64,000 bases of DNA from Pararhizobium sp. A13 (GCF_040126305.1 NZ_CP149510.1:783001-847000); one strand, 5' to 3'. Shown: positions 46,468 through 55,304, numbered from the stretch's first letter. Made by a program: numbers and translations. The notes: generated by a model not told the origin, from the sequence alone.

Positions 46468-47606
46468 CAGGCGACCCGCCGGCCTTCGCGCCAGACGGAA
46501 CGAACGACAGGGATGCCCTCGTGACGCTGGACCCTAACGATATCGGCGCGCAGGCCGGTGGCAATCCGGCCGCGATCGGTGAGACCAACCGTGCGGGCTG
46601 GGGTCGCCGTGACCATGGCGAGCGCCTGCGGCAGGCTGACGCTTTCCAGCTCGTCCGACAGCACGAAGGGCGCGTGGATGAGGCTGAACGGCACGTAGTC
46701 TGAGGAGAGTACGTCGAGCACGCCGCGCTCGGCGAGATCGCGCGCTGCGATATTACCCGAATGCGACTTGCCCCGCACGATGTTCGGCGCGCCCATCAGC
46801 ACGCTCAGGCCCGCGGCATGCGAGGCTTCCGCGGCTTCGAAGCTCGTCGGAAATTCCGCCAGCCGAATGCCGAAACCGACCGATTCCTCGACATGGGCGA
46901 TGGTCGCGTCGTCGTGGCTCGCAATGGTGATGCCACGCTCGGCGCAGGCCCTGGCGATCTCGGTGCGATGCGGCGCGGCATATTTGGCGGAAAGCGCCTG
47001 CTGGCGGGCGCAGAATTCCGCGAAGGCCTCGTCCGTCATGCCGCGCTTGTTCTTGTAGTAGAGCGTGTACTGATCCATCGTCTGGAACTGCCGCTGGCCC
47101 GGCGCATGGTCCATCAGCGAAACGAGGCCGACCTGCGGATCGTTCTCGAATTCCAGGAAATGCGCGAGCACGTTGTCGGTCGAGACCTCGCAGCGCAGGT
47201 GGATGCGGTGGTCTGCCCGCAGACGATTTTCCTTGGCGGCTTGCGCCAGCGCGTCTGCCATGTCGCGCATCTCGCCCTGCTCGAAGCCGCCATCCTCGTC
47301 GGAGCCCATGCGCAGGCAGTCGAACACCGTGGTGATGCCAGACGTGACGACCTGGGCGTCATGTGCCTGGATCGCCGCCATCTTCAGCCAGCGAACGCCG
47401 GGGCGCGGCGAATAGTGGGCTTCCAGATGATCGGTGTGCAGCTCGACAAGGCCGGGGATGAGGTAATCGCCTTCGAAATCCTCGCCCGTGCGGCTAACGC
47501 CTTCGGAGATATCGGCGATCTTGCCGTCGCGGATGAGCACCGAGCCGGTGAGTATCTGGTCCTCGAGGACGACGCGGGCGTTGGAGAGAACGTTTTCAGC
47601 GGTCAT
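46467..47606 (-). CDS. phnM: Alpha-D-ribose 1-methylphosphonate 5-triphosphate diphosphatase PhnM
   Basis: An amidohydrolase-superfamily metal enzyme that removes diphosphate from ribose 1-phosphonate triphosphate to give the PhnJ substrate. The 379 residues include the metal-binding LHTDHLEAHYSPRPGVRW, TTVFDCLRMGS, the SLMDHAPGQRQ motif, ITIASHDDATIAHVEE (His/Asp ligands) and LSSDYVPFSL. ATG 47606 is chosen because the 40 upstream codons overlap the preceding gene and match nothing in the family. The gap to the upstream gene's stop is 1 bp. Confidence 0.96.
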   Translation of the reverse strand: MTAENVLSNARVVLEDQILTGSVLIRDGKIADISEGVSRTGEDFEGDYLIPGLVELHTDHLEAHYSPRPGVRWLKMAAIQAHDAQVVTSGITTVFDCLRMGSDEDGGFEQGEMRDMADALAQAAKENRLRADHRIHLRCEVSTDNVLAHFLEFENDPQVGLVSLMDHAPGQRQFQTMDQYTLYYKNKRGMTDEAFAEFCARQQALSAKYAAPHRTEIARACAERGITIASHDDATIAHVEESVGFGIRLAEFPTSFEAAEASHAAGLSVLMGAPNIVRGKSHSGNIAARDLAERGVLDVLSSDYVPFSLIHAPFVLSDELESVSLPQALAMVTATPARTVGLTDRGRIATGLRADIVRVQRHEGIPVVRSVWREGRRVA

Positions 47607-47607
47607 G

Positions 47608-48315
47608 TCATGCCATCTTTCGTTTGGACGTGCCGCCAAGCGGCAAAAGCGAGTGAACGGTGAAAGGCGCGCCGCGCGCGTGCTCGGTAAACAGCGCCAG
47701 CGACGTGACGGCAAGCGGCTTGCCAATGAACCGCGCGAATGTCTGCTCCAGCAGGGCCCTCATCGAGGCCTGCCGCTCCACCGGCACGGGGCCGGTCAGC
47801 GTCATGTGGAACTGGAAGCTCTCGAACACATAGGGATAACCCCAGGAGAGCAGATTGCTGCGATGCACGTCGGTCAGTGAATCCGGCTTGCGCCGCGACA
47901 AATCGTCAGCCGTGAGAGGCGCTCGAAAGGGCTCGAAACGCCGCACCGTCTCATCGGCAAGCGCCTGCAGCTCGGGACAGTCGCCCGCCGGCACCAGAGC
48001 AAAAAACGGTCCGAGCTGCCCCAGCGCCATTTCCGGTATCTCGAAGCGGGCACATTCCTCGGCAAAACCATCGAAGGCAGTGAGCAGTTGCGCTTCGTTT
48101 CTCACTGGAGCAAGCGGAAAAGGCGCCTTCAGCGTGCCATGAAAGCCGTAGCGGCGCGGATCGGCGGTAAGCGCCGTCAGTTCAACCGCATCGAAATCGC
48201 CGGCGGCTTCAAGCCGCGTGGTTTCGCCGGTGAACGGGTTGCTGCCCAGCCATTTCGCCGCCGCAATCGTCAGCGGGTGGTCTTCGTCCGGCGTCGTATA
48301 GAATGCGTAGCGCAC
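47608..48315 (-). CDS. DUF1045 phosphonate-cluster protein (2H phosphoesterase-like)
   Basis: A 235-residue protein of the DUF1045 family that recurs in phn clusters. It has two HxTL motifs, HGTL at residues 59-62 and HMTL at 170-173, the hallmark of 2H phosphoesterases, which act on cyclic phosphates and RNA ends. It sits immediately before phnM and phnN (1 bp gap), which act on ribose phosphates. No phnP (cyclic phosphodiesterase) is found in this cluster, so opening of 5-phosphoribosyl 1,2-cyclic phosphate is a reasonable hypothesis. The biochemical role is unproven. The start is near ATG 48315. Confidence 0.82.
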   Translation of the reverse strand: MRYAFYTTPDEDHPLTIAAAKWLGSNPFTGETTRLEAAGDFDAVELTALTADPRRYGFHGTLKAPFPLAPVRNEAQLLTAFDGFAEECARFEIPEMALGQLGPFFALVPAGDCPELQALADETVRRFEPFRAPLTADDLSRRKPDSLTDVHRSNLLSWGYPYVFESFQFHMTLTGPVPVERQASMRALLEQTFARFIGKPLAVTSLALFTEHARGAPFTVHSLLPLGGTSKRKMA

Positions 48316-48432
48316 GGTCCATTCCCTATCGAGGATGTCACGGGAGCGTCGATCGGACGGGCCGATGAGACGCCGTCGCTACGCGCTTTTCGTGACATTA
48401 TCGTGATGGCCGGCGATGAGCCGGCACGTTTT

Positions 48433-49935
48433 TCAATGTGTTTTCTGGCCCATCAGACGCGAGCGCAGAAGATTGGAGACGCTGTCGAATAGGAAGACGA
48501 CGACGAGAATCAGGATAACCATGTAACAGACGTTTTCCCAGTCGGAATTCGTCCGCATCGCCTCCCAGAGTTTAAGGCCGATACCGCCCGCACCGACCGC
48601 ACCGATGATGGTTGCCGACCGGGTGTTTGATTCCCAGAAATAGAGCGCCTGGCTGGCAAAAACCGGCAGGACCTGCGGCAGGACACCAAACCGCTGCACG
48701 GTCAGCGGCGCGGCTCCGACCGATTTCACGCCCTCGCGCTGCTTGTCGTCGATATTCTCCAGCGCTTCCGAATAGAGCTTTCCGAGCGTGCCGGTATCGG
48801 TGAAGAAGATCGCCGACATGCCGGCCAGCGGCCCGGGGCCGAAGGCACGGGTGAAGAACAGCGCCCAGATCAGCATATCCACGGACCGCAGGAAGTCGAA
48901 GACGCGCTTGGTCACCTGGTTCAGCACACCGTTGCGGGTGATGTTGCGCGCCGCAAGGAAGCAGAGCGGGAAGGCGACAATCGAGGCAAACAGCGTGCCG
49001 ACAAAGGCCATGACGATGGTTTGCAACAGCTTGGTCCAGACGTCGAGATGCTGCCATTCGGCATTGTAAAGGATGTTATTCCAGGCGAGCGACAGGTTGG
49101 AGCGGCTCGGATCAAGGCGCTCGCCGCTGAAGATCAGGCTCGCCACTTCGCCAAAGGACTTGTTGAAGAACGGCGAGTTGATATCGAAAATGAAATTGGC
49201 CCAGCCGGGGAAGCGATTGTGGATGCTGATCTTCTCCACATCGACATCGGCCCAGCCAGTCATGCCGAAGGCGAGCGTGATCTTCTCGCCCGGCCGCTTC
49301 TGTGTTGCCCACTTTGGCAGGGCGCCTTCCGGCTGCACGCCGCGGCCTGGATCGAGATCGATCAGCAGTGTTTCGCTGTTATGCGTGACAGTCACCTTGC
49401 GATCGGCGACATCGATGCTGGTCGTGCGGTTGTAGCTGATCGTTGCGCGGCTAACGACCTCTTCGGTGCGCCGCCCAATTTTAGCTTCGGTCTGCGCGCC
49501 GCTGCCGACCACCGAATTCGGCGCCATGAAGCTCGAACCCTTCCTGGGCGCGGCCTGCTGAGTGACAGCCGGAGCATCGATGGTGCGCTCCGCAATCCTC
49601 GTCTCGATCTTGACCCACTCCGGCTTGGCATTCGGCCCGAGCGGCGAAAATCGTGGGTAGACGATCTGCATTGCTCCATCGGCGGCGATCTTGATATCCG
49701 GGCGAACTTCGTAAGAGATCCAGTCGGCCAGGTAAGTGCCGGCGATGCCCCAATTGGCGTTCACGAGAACCTGGCCGATCGAGAAGAACCACCAGCTATA
49801 GATCATGTAGAAGGCGATGCCGGCAAAGATCAGGGCCGAGCGAATGCGCTTGCGCGACGAACCGTAGATCAGATGCGGATGGCGGACGGCGATTGCTTCC
49901 ATCTCAGCGGCATTCATCATCGTGTTGACGGTCAT
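48433..49935 (-). CDS. phnE: Phosphonate ABC transporter permease PhnE (long form)
   Basis: An inner-membrane permease of the PhnCDE importer, here 500 residues against about 260-320 for most PhnE. Helix 1 (IRSALIFAGIAFYMIYSWWFF, about 33-53) is followed by about 210 residues of soluble sequence. The normal permease core starts near 295 (TIVMAFVGTLFASIVAFPLCFLAARN) and has the EAA-type loop EGVKSVGAAPLTVQRFGVLPQVLP and GAVGAGGIG. The soluble insert should face the periplasm. ATG 49935 has AGGAG 7 bases upstream. It lies 9 bp after the first phnE, suggesting a heterodimeric channel. Confidence 0.9.
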   Translation of the reverse strand: MTVNTMMNAAEMEAIAVRHPHLIYGSSRKRIRSALIFAGIAFYMIYSWWFFSIGQVLVNANWGIAGTYLADWISYEVRPDIKIAADGAMQIVYPRFSPLGPNAKPEWVKIETRIAERTIDAPAVTQQAAPRKGSSFMAPNSVVGSGAQTEAKIGRRTEEVVSRATISYNRTTSIDVADRKVTVTHNSETLLIDLDPGRGVQPEGALPKWATQKRPGEKITLAFGMTGWADVDVEKISIHNRFPGWANFIFDINSPFFNKSFGEVASLIFSGERLDPSRSNLSLAWNNILYNAEWQHLDVWTKLLQTIVMAFVGTLFASIVAFPLCFLAARNITRNGVLNQVTKRVFDFLRSVDMLIWALFFTRAFGPGPLAGMSAIFFTDTGTLGKLYSEALENIDDKQREGVKSVGAAPLTVQRFGVLPQVLPVFASQALYFWESNTRSATIIGAVGAGGIGLKLWEAMRTNSDWENVCYMVILILVVVFLFDSVSNLLRSRLMGQKTH

Positions 49936-49944
49936 GGTCCGCTC

Positions 49945-50907
49945 CTATTGTGCAAGCTGGAAGGCCTGGTCGCCGACGAGGCGGCGGCGCAACCATGCGG
50001 AGAATTGATCAACGGCAATGATCGTCGAGAACAACAGGATGATGATGGCGAGCGTCTTTGCCTCATGCCCCTGCCCGATCGACAGACGCAGCGGCTCGCC
50101 GATACCGCCGCCGCCGACAGCACCGATGATGGTCGAGGCCCGCACGTTGATCTCCAGCCGCAGCAGGAAATAACTGACGAAATTCGGCAGGACCTGCGGC
50201 ACGATGCCGAACCAGACCCGCTCGATCCAGTTGCCGCCGGCGGCTCTTAAACCCTCATCCGGCTTCATGTCGGCATTTTCGACGACTTCGAAGAACAGCT
50301 TGCCCAGCGCTCCGATCGTATGGATCGACACGGCGATCATGGCCGGTATCGGCCCGAGCGACAGGACGGCGAGAAAGAAGCCGGCGATGACGACCTCCGG
50401 AAAAGCGCGCAATATTTCCATGAAGCGGCGCACAAGGCCGCGTACCCAAGGGTTCGGCATCAGGTTGCGGGCCGCAAAGAAGCAGAGGACAAAACCGAAG
50501 AACATGCCGAAGATGGTGGAGAAGATCGCGATGTTCAGCGTTTCCAGCATCTTGTAGAAATATTCGGGCACGTAGATCGCGTCCGTCAAATACATGCGGC
50601 CTTCGGGATAATTGTACTTGAGGCTGCCATCGTCATAGGGCGAGGGAAGATCGAAAATGGCGCGGCCGATTTCAGCGCCGTCGCGCGGCACGAGATCGCC
50701 GACGAAATCAAAGAAATAGGGCAACCGGTCGAAGAACTTGCCGGCATTGGTCTCGTTGGCAAACCAGAGAGACCCGGAAAGAGCCATGGCAAGCAGTGCG
50801 AGACCTATGAAAGTGTAGGTCCGGCGGCGGAGATTAAGCTCCTGCCAGTGGCGTTCGACCAGAGCGCCGTTGTCGCTCAAGGTCGGGGAAAGCGCTGACG
50901 TGGCCAT
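49945..50907 (-). CDS. phnE: Phosphonate ABC transporter permease PhnE (first copy)
   Basis: A 320-residue permease with an N-terminal helix (TYTFIGLALLAMALSGSLWF) and about 85 periplasmic residues. The core follows: MLETLNIAIFSTIFGMFFGFVLCFFAARN, LRAFPEVVIAGFFLAVLSLGPIP, EAA loop EGLRAAGGNWIERVWFGIVPQVLPNF, and TIIGAVGGGGIGEPL. It pairs with the adjacent long PhnE; two phnE genes in tandem are usual in rhizobia. The start is ATG 50907. A strong intercistronic hairpin precedes it after phnD. Confidence 0.93.
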   Translation of the reverse strand: MATSALSPTLSDNGALVERHWQELNLRRRTYTFIGLALLAMALSGSLWFANETNAGKFFDRLPYFFDFVGDLVPRDGAEIGRAIFDLPSPYDDGSLKYNYPEGRMYLTDAIYVPEYFYKMLETLNIAIFSTIFGMFFGFVLCFFAARNLMPNPWVRGLVRRFMEILRAFPEVVIAGFFLAVLSLGPIPAMIAVSIHTIGALGKLFFEVVENADMKPDEGLRAAGGNWIERVWFGIVPQVLPNFVSYFLLRLEINVRASTIIGAVGGGGIGEPLRLSIGQGHEAKTLAIIILLFSTIIAVDQFSAWLRRRLVGDQAFQLAQ

Positions 50908-50975
50908 AGAGTCTCCGGCAAAAGCGTGGCGGCTTCAGCGGACATCATGCCCCTGAAGCCTGTCCAGACGAGGAA

Positions 50976-51000
50976 CGCTGGCCGGCAGGACCGGCCAGCG
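50976..51000 (-). promoter_or_regulatory. Hairpin between phnD and phnE
   Basis: CGCTGGCCGG pairs perfectly with CCGGCCAGCG (10 bp) around a 5-base loop, 18 bp after the phnD stop. With no U-tract, it is more likely an mRNA stabiliser raising binding protein over permease than a terminator. Confidence 0.65.
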
Positions 51001-51018
51001 CTTTGCATTCAAGCGATA

Positions 51019-51924
51019 TCAGCCGCCGATGGTCGACTTGCGGGCGTCGATGATCGGCTTGTAGAAGTCGGAGTTGACTTCGACGAAGCCCTTGTATTCG
51101 CCGCCTTCGACAGCCGCGAAGCAAGCCGCATCGGTCGTCGGCAGGTCGAGCATGAACTGCTTGAACTTGGCCTTGACATCGGCGCTGAGCGACGAACGGA
51201 CAACGGTCGGGCCGTTCGGGATCAGCGGCGAGCGCCACAGTTCGACCAGGTCGTTCATGTCGAGGATACCCTTGTCGACCATCTTGCGCAGGTTGCCGGA
51301 GGTGTAGCCTTCCTTGAATTCGCCGATGCCCGAACCAAAGGTCGTGCCTGCGTCGAAGGTGCCCTTCAGCACTTCGAGAACGAGGTTTTCATGGCCGCCG
51401 CCGAAGCCGGTCTCGGCGAAGAATTCCTTGACCGGCATGCCGATCGTTTCCGGCAAGGTGACGTTCGGGATCAGGTAGCCCGAGGTGGAGTCCGGATCAG
51501 CGAAGCCGAGCTTCTTGCCCTTGAGGTCCTCGACCTTGGTGAAGCCCGAATCCTTGCGAGCGACCATGATCGAATAATAGCCGGTCGAACCGTCGATCTG
51601 TTCGGTGGTCAGGATCGGCTCGACGGCGTCAGCCTTGGCGAGGTAGATCTTGGCGTAGCCGGAAGCACCGAGTTCAGCAAAATCGAGCGTGCCACCCAGC
51701 AGACCCTGGATGACGCCGTCATAATCTGCCGCCGGGAAGAACGATACTTTCTCGACATTGAGCGCGGTCTTCAGGTGGTCGCCGAGGCACTGGAAGTTGC
51801 GCAGGCGGTCGGCTTCGTTTTCGCCGCCGATGATGCCGACGCGGAATTCCTTGAGGTCTTCGGCCTGAACGTGGCCGACGAGGGCAAAGAGCGCAACGGC
51901 GCTCAAAAGGGCTTTCTTCAACAT
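51019..51924 (-). CDS. phnD: Phosphonate/phosphate ABC transporter substrate-binding protein PhnD
   Basis: A 301-residue periplasmic binding protein. A signal peptide (1-21, ending HVQA) is followed by [78 protein letters not shown] (the phosphonate-binding Ser/Thr cluster), [12 protein letters not shown] and [14 protein letters not shown] 51924 follows AGGAGA. In S. meliloti the equivalent PhoD binds phosphate as well as phosphonates, so broad use is likely. It overlaps the extended end of the phnC frame by 7 bases. Confidence 0.94.
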   Translation of the reverse strand: MLKKALLSAVALFALVGHVQAEDLKEFRVGIIGGENEADRLRNFQCLGDHLKTALNVEKVSFFPAADYDGVIQGLLGGTLDFAELGASGYAKIYLAKADAVEPILTTEQIDGSTGYYSIMVARKDSGFTKVEDLKGKKLGFADPDSTSGYLIPNVTLPETIGMPVKEFFAETGFGGGHENLVLEVLKGTFDAGTTFGSGIGEFKEGYTSGNLRKMVDKGILDMNDLVELWRSPLIPNGPTVVRSSLSADVKAKFKQFMLDLPTTDAACFAAVEGGEYKGFVEVNSDFYKPIIDARKSTIGG

Positions 51925-52844
51925 AAGAGTCTTCTCCTGTTATCCCGGCCGTGCCGGTTCACATTCGGTTGCAAAGATGCGCCCGTGACGTGGGCTCTCG
52001 ATCCTGACGGGAGGTTACAACCCGGCCAGTGCCAGCGGCCTGAGGATTTCTGATTGTCCTGCGCTGCAGGAATATTGATGCTGGTCGAGGTCATCGATTC
52101 CTCGATTTCCCCGTTGCCGCCGTAGATTTCGGCGACGGCGGCGGCCGTCAGATCCTGCGGCTGGCCGTCGAAAACGACGCTGCCATGCGCCATGCCGATG
52201 ATCCGTTCGCAGTAATTGCGCGCCGTATCCAGCGTGTGGAGGTTGGTGACGACGGTGATGCCCTCGCGTTCGTTGATGTCGCGCAGCGCGTCCATGACGA
52301 TCTTGGCGTTGAGCGGATCGAGCGAAGCGATCGGCTCGTCGGCAAGCAGCATCTTCGGCTGCTGCATCAGCGCGCGGGCGATGGCGACACGCTGCTGCTG
52401 GCCGCCGGAAAGCGTGCCTGCCGGTTGCAGCGCCGTCTGCTCGATGCCGAGCCGCTCCAGCGCGCCGATTGCCATGATTCGTTCTTCGCGGGTGAACATG
52501 TTGAGAATGCTGAGCACCGTCGAACGGTGATTGAGACGGCCAAGCAGGACGTTGGTGAGCACATCAAGGCGCGGCACCAGATTGAACTGCTGGAAGATCA
52601 TCGCACAGTCGCGCTGCCAGTTGCGTAAGCTCGCTCCGCGCAGCAAGGACACCTCGAGATCGCCGAAATGGATGGAGCCGGACGAGACGTCGTTGAGCCG
52701 GTTGATCATCCGAAGCAGCGTCGACTTGCCCGCGCCGGAGCGGCCGATGATGCCGACCATCTGGCCCTGCGGGATGTCGAAGGTAACCGAATTGACGGCA
52801 ATCTTCTTGCCGAACTTTCGTGTTACATTCTTCAGCTGGAACAT
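51918..52844 (-). CDS. phnC: Phosphonate ABC transporter ATP-binding protein PhnC
   Basis: The ATPase of the phosphonate importer: Walker [11 protein letters not shown]-loop [23 protein letters not shown], signature [15 protein letters not shown], Walker [14 protein letters not shown] and switch His in NLHTLD. The open frame gives 308 residues, about 30 more than usual. The last ~45 residues have atypical composition and run into phnD, while a neighbouring frame reads RPLALAGL and stops at 52015, like a native end. A one-base indel near 52040-52050 may have changed the tail. Catalytic parts are intact. ATG 52844 is preferred; GTG 52850 is close to GAGGA. Confidence 0.9.
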   Translation of the reverse strand: MFQLKNVTRKFGKKIAVNSVTFDIPQGQMVGIIGRSGAGKSTLLRMINRLNDVSSGSIHFGDLEVSLLRGASLRNWQRDCAMIFQQFNLVPRLDVLTNVLLGRLNHRSTVLSILNMFTREERIMAIGALERLGIEQTALQPAGTLSGGQQQRVAIARALMQQPKMLLADEPIASLDPLNAKIVMDALRDINEREGITVVTNLHTLDTARNYCERIIGMAHGSVVFDGQPQDLTAAAVAEIYGGNGEIEESMTSTSINIPAAQDNQKSSGRWHWPGCNLPSGSRAHVTGASLQPNVNRHGRDNRRRLLC

Positions 52845-52905
52845 GGGCACTCGTCCTCGTTGGCGGTACCGGTCATCGGTACGGTCTTTGCCATAACGGC
52901 GCTTG

Positions 52906-52945
52906 ATGAAGTGGGAATGTCAGATTGATGTAGGTTTTGTTACAG
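52906..52945 (-). promoter_or_regulatory. Candidate tandem PHO boxes upstream of phnC
   Basis: On the minus strand four heptamers recur every 11 bp: CTGTAAC, CCTACAT, CTGACAT, ACTTCAT, with 4-base spacers AAAA, CAAT, TCCC. The PhoB half-site consensus is CTGTCAT; matches are 5, 4, 6 and 4 of 7. The array ends 62 bp before the phnC start. Phosphate-starvation control by PhoB is known for the equivalent S. meliloti phoCDET operon. Confidence 0.65.
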
Positions 52946-52946
52946 T

Positions 52947-52976
52947 CCACAATCCCTGCGCAGGCAAGGGTTGTGG
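52947..52976 (-). terminator. Hairpin after the hexapeptide-transferase gene
   Basis: CCACAA/TTGTGG with CCCT/AGGG arms and a one-base bulge, just beyond the stop and directly upstream of the PHO-box array. It may separate the phnG-to-transferase transcript from the phnC transcript. Confidence 0.5.
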
Positions 52977-52985
52977 AGCAAAAAA

Positions 52986-53603
52986 TCACGCATTGTGACG
53001 GGCGAGAAATGCATCGGCGTCCAGCATCCTGAAGTCGTTCAGGGCATCGCGCAGCCTGCCGTGATCCCAGTCCCACCAGGCGAGCTTTTCAAATCGCCCG
53101 GCGATCTCCTTGCCGAACCGTTCGCGGATCAGCCTTGCCGGAACGCCGCCGACAATGGTGTAGGGCGCAACGTCCTTCGAGACGACGGCGCCAGCGCCGA
53201 TCACCGCGCCATTGCCGACCTTGACGCCCGGCAGCACCGTCGCGCCGTGGCCAATCCAGACATCATGGCCGATGACGACGCGGTTTCCCCGGCGCCAGGC
53301 GAAGAAATCCTGATCCATATCCGCATCCGGCCAATAATCCTTAGCCCGGTAAGTAAAATGGTGCAGCGTCGCCCGCCAGACCGGATGGTTGGTGGCGTTG
53401 ATGCGCACCGAGGAGGCGATATTGGCGAATTTGCCGATCGTCGCGCACCAGACCGAGCCGTCTTCCATGATGTAGGAATAATCGCCCATTTCCGTTTCAG
53501 AAATACGGCAACGCTCGGCGATTTCGGTGTAGCGGCCGATCGTGCAATCGGTCACACGTGCCGTCTCGTGGATGAGCGGCCTTTCCGATAGCTTGATGGT
53601 CAT
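52986..53603 (-). CDS. Phosphonate-cluster hexapeptide-repeat acetyltransferase
   Basis: A 205-residue left-handed beta-helix protein of the DapH/LacA-like transferase class found in phn operons. Hexapeptide repeats run through [26 protein letters not shown] and again through [37 protein letters not shown]. The catalytic His is likely in NATNHPVW, and the loop [21 protein letters not shown] is typical of this subgroup. ATG 53603 overlaps the phnL stop (ATGA). Acetylation of an aminoalkylphosphonate or intermediate, in place of PhnO, is possible but unproven. Confidence 0.87.
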   Translation of the reverse strand: MTIKLSERPLIHETARVTDCTIGRYTEIAERCRISETEMGDYSYIMEDGSVWCATIGKFANIASSVRINATNHPVWRATLHHFTYRAKDYWPDADMDQDFFAWRRGNRVVIGHDVWIGHGATVLPGVKVGNGAVIGAGAVVSKDVAPYTIVGGVPARLIRERFGKEIAGRFEKLAWWDWDHGRLRDALNDFRMLDADAFLARHNA

Positions 53604-54307
53604 GCGGCAGCCTTTCGCGGCGAGAAGGCGGAGACGTCGAGGATGCGGTCGGCAACGGCGTCGCGCACTTCCTCGTCATGGAAGATGCCGAGAAGCGCGA
53701 CGCCTTCGGCCTTCTTGGCTGCGATCATCTCGACCACGACGCGGCGGTTCTTCGCGTCGAGCGAGGCCGTCGGCTCGTCGAGCAGAAGGATCGCATGGTC
53801 GGTGATGAAACCGCGGGCGATATTGACGCGCTGCTGTTCGCCACCGGAGAAGGTCGCCGGTGGCAATTGCCAGAGCTCGCGCGGCAGATTGAGCTTTGCC
53901 AGCAGATCGGACGCCTTTTCGCGCGCGTCCGCCTGTGAGGCACCGCGCGCCAAAAGCGGTTCGGCAACAATGTCGAGTGCCGAAACACGCGGAACGACAC
54001 GCAGGAATTGGCTGACATAGCCGAGCGTGTCGCGGCGGACTTCCAGAACGGCGCGGGGTGCCGCGCTGGCGAGATCGACCAGATGGCCGTGATGCTCGAT
54101 CAGGATCTGTCCGGCATCGACAGCGTAATTGCCATAGAGCATCTTCAGGATCGAACTCTTGCCGACGCCGGACGGACCGCCAAGCACGACGCATTCGCCC
54201 ATTTTGACCGAGAAGGAAACGCCAGCGACCACCGGCAGGGTGACGCCATCGCGCAGATGCATGGTGAAGCTTTTGGCGACTTCGGAAACAACAAGCGGAG
54301 TGGCCAT
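53600..54307 (-). CDS. phnL: C-P lyase system ATP-binding protein PhnL
   Basis: A 235-residue ABC-type ATPase associated with the C-P lyase core. Motifs: Walker [12 protein letters not shown]-loop [18 protein letters not shown], signature [15 protein letters not shown], Walker [16 protein letters not shown] and [14 protein letters not shown] near the end. The N-terminal [17 protein letters not shown] is typical of PhnL. PhnL is not a transporter subunit; with PhnK it binds the PhnGHIJ complex. It starts 2 bp after the phnK stop. Confidence 0.95.
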   Translation of the reverse strand: MATPLVVSEVAKSFTMHLRDGVTLPVVAGVSFSVKMGECVVLGGPSGVGKSSILKMLYGNYAVDAGQILIEHHGHLVDLASAAPRAVLEVRRDTLGYVSQFLRVVPRVSALDIVAEPLLARGASQADAREKASDLLAKLNLPRELWQLPPATFSGGEQQRVNIARGFITDHAILLLDEPTASLDAKNRRVVVEMIAAKKAEGVALLGIFHDEEVRDAVADRILDVSAFSPRKAAA

Positions 54308-54309
54308 GG

Positions 54310-55086
54310 TTATACCTGCAGAATCGAGGAGACGAGAAGCTGGGTGTAGGGCTCGCGCGGATCGTCAAGCACCCGGTCGGTGAGCCCCTGCTCGATCACC
54401 AAACCGTCTTTCATCACCATCATTCGATGGGAGAGAAGGCGGGCGACGGCGAGGTCATGGGTGACGATGATCGCCGACAGGCCAAGATCGTGAACAAGGC
54501 CACGCACCACGTCGAGCAGGCGCGCCTGAACCGAGACGTCGAGGCCGCCGGTCGGCTCGTCCATGAAGACCAGACGCGGGGAGGTGACGAGATTACGGGC
54601 GATCTGCAGGCGCTGGCGCATGCCGCCGGAAAAGGCGCGCGGCTGGTCGTCGATGCGGTCTTCTTCGATCTCGACCCGACGCAACCAGTCGGTGGCGGTG
54701 GACCGGATTTGCCCGTAGTGCCGGTCGCCGACCGTCATCAACCGCTCGCCGACATTGGCGCCGGCCGACACTGTCATGCGCAGACCATCAGCCGGGTTCT
54801 GATGAACAAAGCCCCAGTCCGTGCGCATCAGGAAACGGCGCTCGGCCTCACCCATGCGGGCAAGATCACGGTACTGACCGTCGCGCATGTGATATTCAAC
54901 AACACCGGAGGTCGGCATCAGCCGGGTAGACAGGCACGAAAGAAGCGTCGTCTTGCCGGAGCCGGATTCGCCGACGATGGCCAGCACTTCGCCCGGCCAG
55001 AGCTCGAAGGAGACATTGCGGCAGCCGACGCGGCCACCATAGAATTTCGAGACGTCGTTGACTTTGAGAAGCGGGACGGCGGTCAT
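54310..55086 (-). CDS. phnK: C-P lyase system ATP-binding protein PhnK
   Basis: A 258-residue ABC protein that docks on the PhnJ subunits of the core complex. Walker A GESGSGKTT, Q-loop WGFVHQNPADGLRMTVSAGANVGERLM, signature FSGGMRQRLQIARNL, Walker B LVFMDEPTGGLDVSVQ and switch VTHDLAVARLLSHR are all intact. The QNPADGLRM stretch is characteristic of PhnK against dipeptide-transport ATPases. It is separated from phnJ by 253 bp containing an inverted-repeat element, an unusual break in this otherwise tightly packed operon. Confidence 0.95.
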   Translation of the reverse strand: MTAVPLLKVNDVSKFYGGRVGCRNVSFELWPGEVLAIVGESGSGKTTLLSCLSTRLMPTSGVVEYHMRDGQYRDLARMGEAERRFLMRTDWGFVHQNPADGLRMTVSAGANVGERLMTVGDRHYGQIRSTATDWLRRVEIEEDRIDDQPRAFSGGMRQRLQIARNLVTSPRLVFMDEPTGGLDVSVQARLLDVVRGLVHDLGLSAIIVTHDLAVARLLSHRMMVMKDGLVIEQGLTDRVLDDPREPYTQLLVSSILQV

Positions 55087-55114
55087 TGACGTGCCTCCTT
55101 TTGAGCGCGCGGAG

Positions 55115-55304
55115 GCTTACCCCCCTCTGTCCTGCCGGACATCTCCCCCTCAAGGGGGGAGATCGGCTGGGCGCACCATCCGGGCCTGCGCGCTATCGAA
55201 ATTCGTCGCCCCCGGAAAATCATGTTTGACGGATGAGGGTTCAGTACCTCGATCTTCCCCCTTGAGGAGGGTAAGATGTCACGCAGTGACAGAGGGGGGT
55301 AAAC
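55115..55304. mobile_element. MITE-like inverted-repeat element between phnJ and phnK
   Basis: About 190 bp with imperfect terminal inverted repeats of roughly 50 bp. The left end reads CTTACCCCCCTCTGTC... then CTCAAGGGGGGAGATC. The right end, on the opposite strand, reads TTTACCCCCCTCTGTC... then CTCAAGGGGGAAGATC. There is no ORF and no transposase. The layout resembles rhizobial intergenic mosaic (RIME-type) or other palindromic repeats. A 15-base copy of one end occurs at 18605-18619. Confidence 0.7.

Noticed and set aside
55115..55304. Intrinsic terminator or CRISPR-like repeat between phnJ and phnK
   Set aside because: The inverted ends are about 190 bp apart with no repeat-spacer pattern and no U-tract; a palindromic mobile element fits better.
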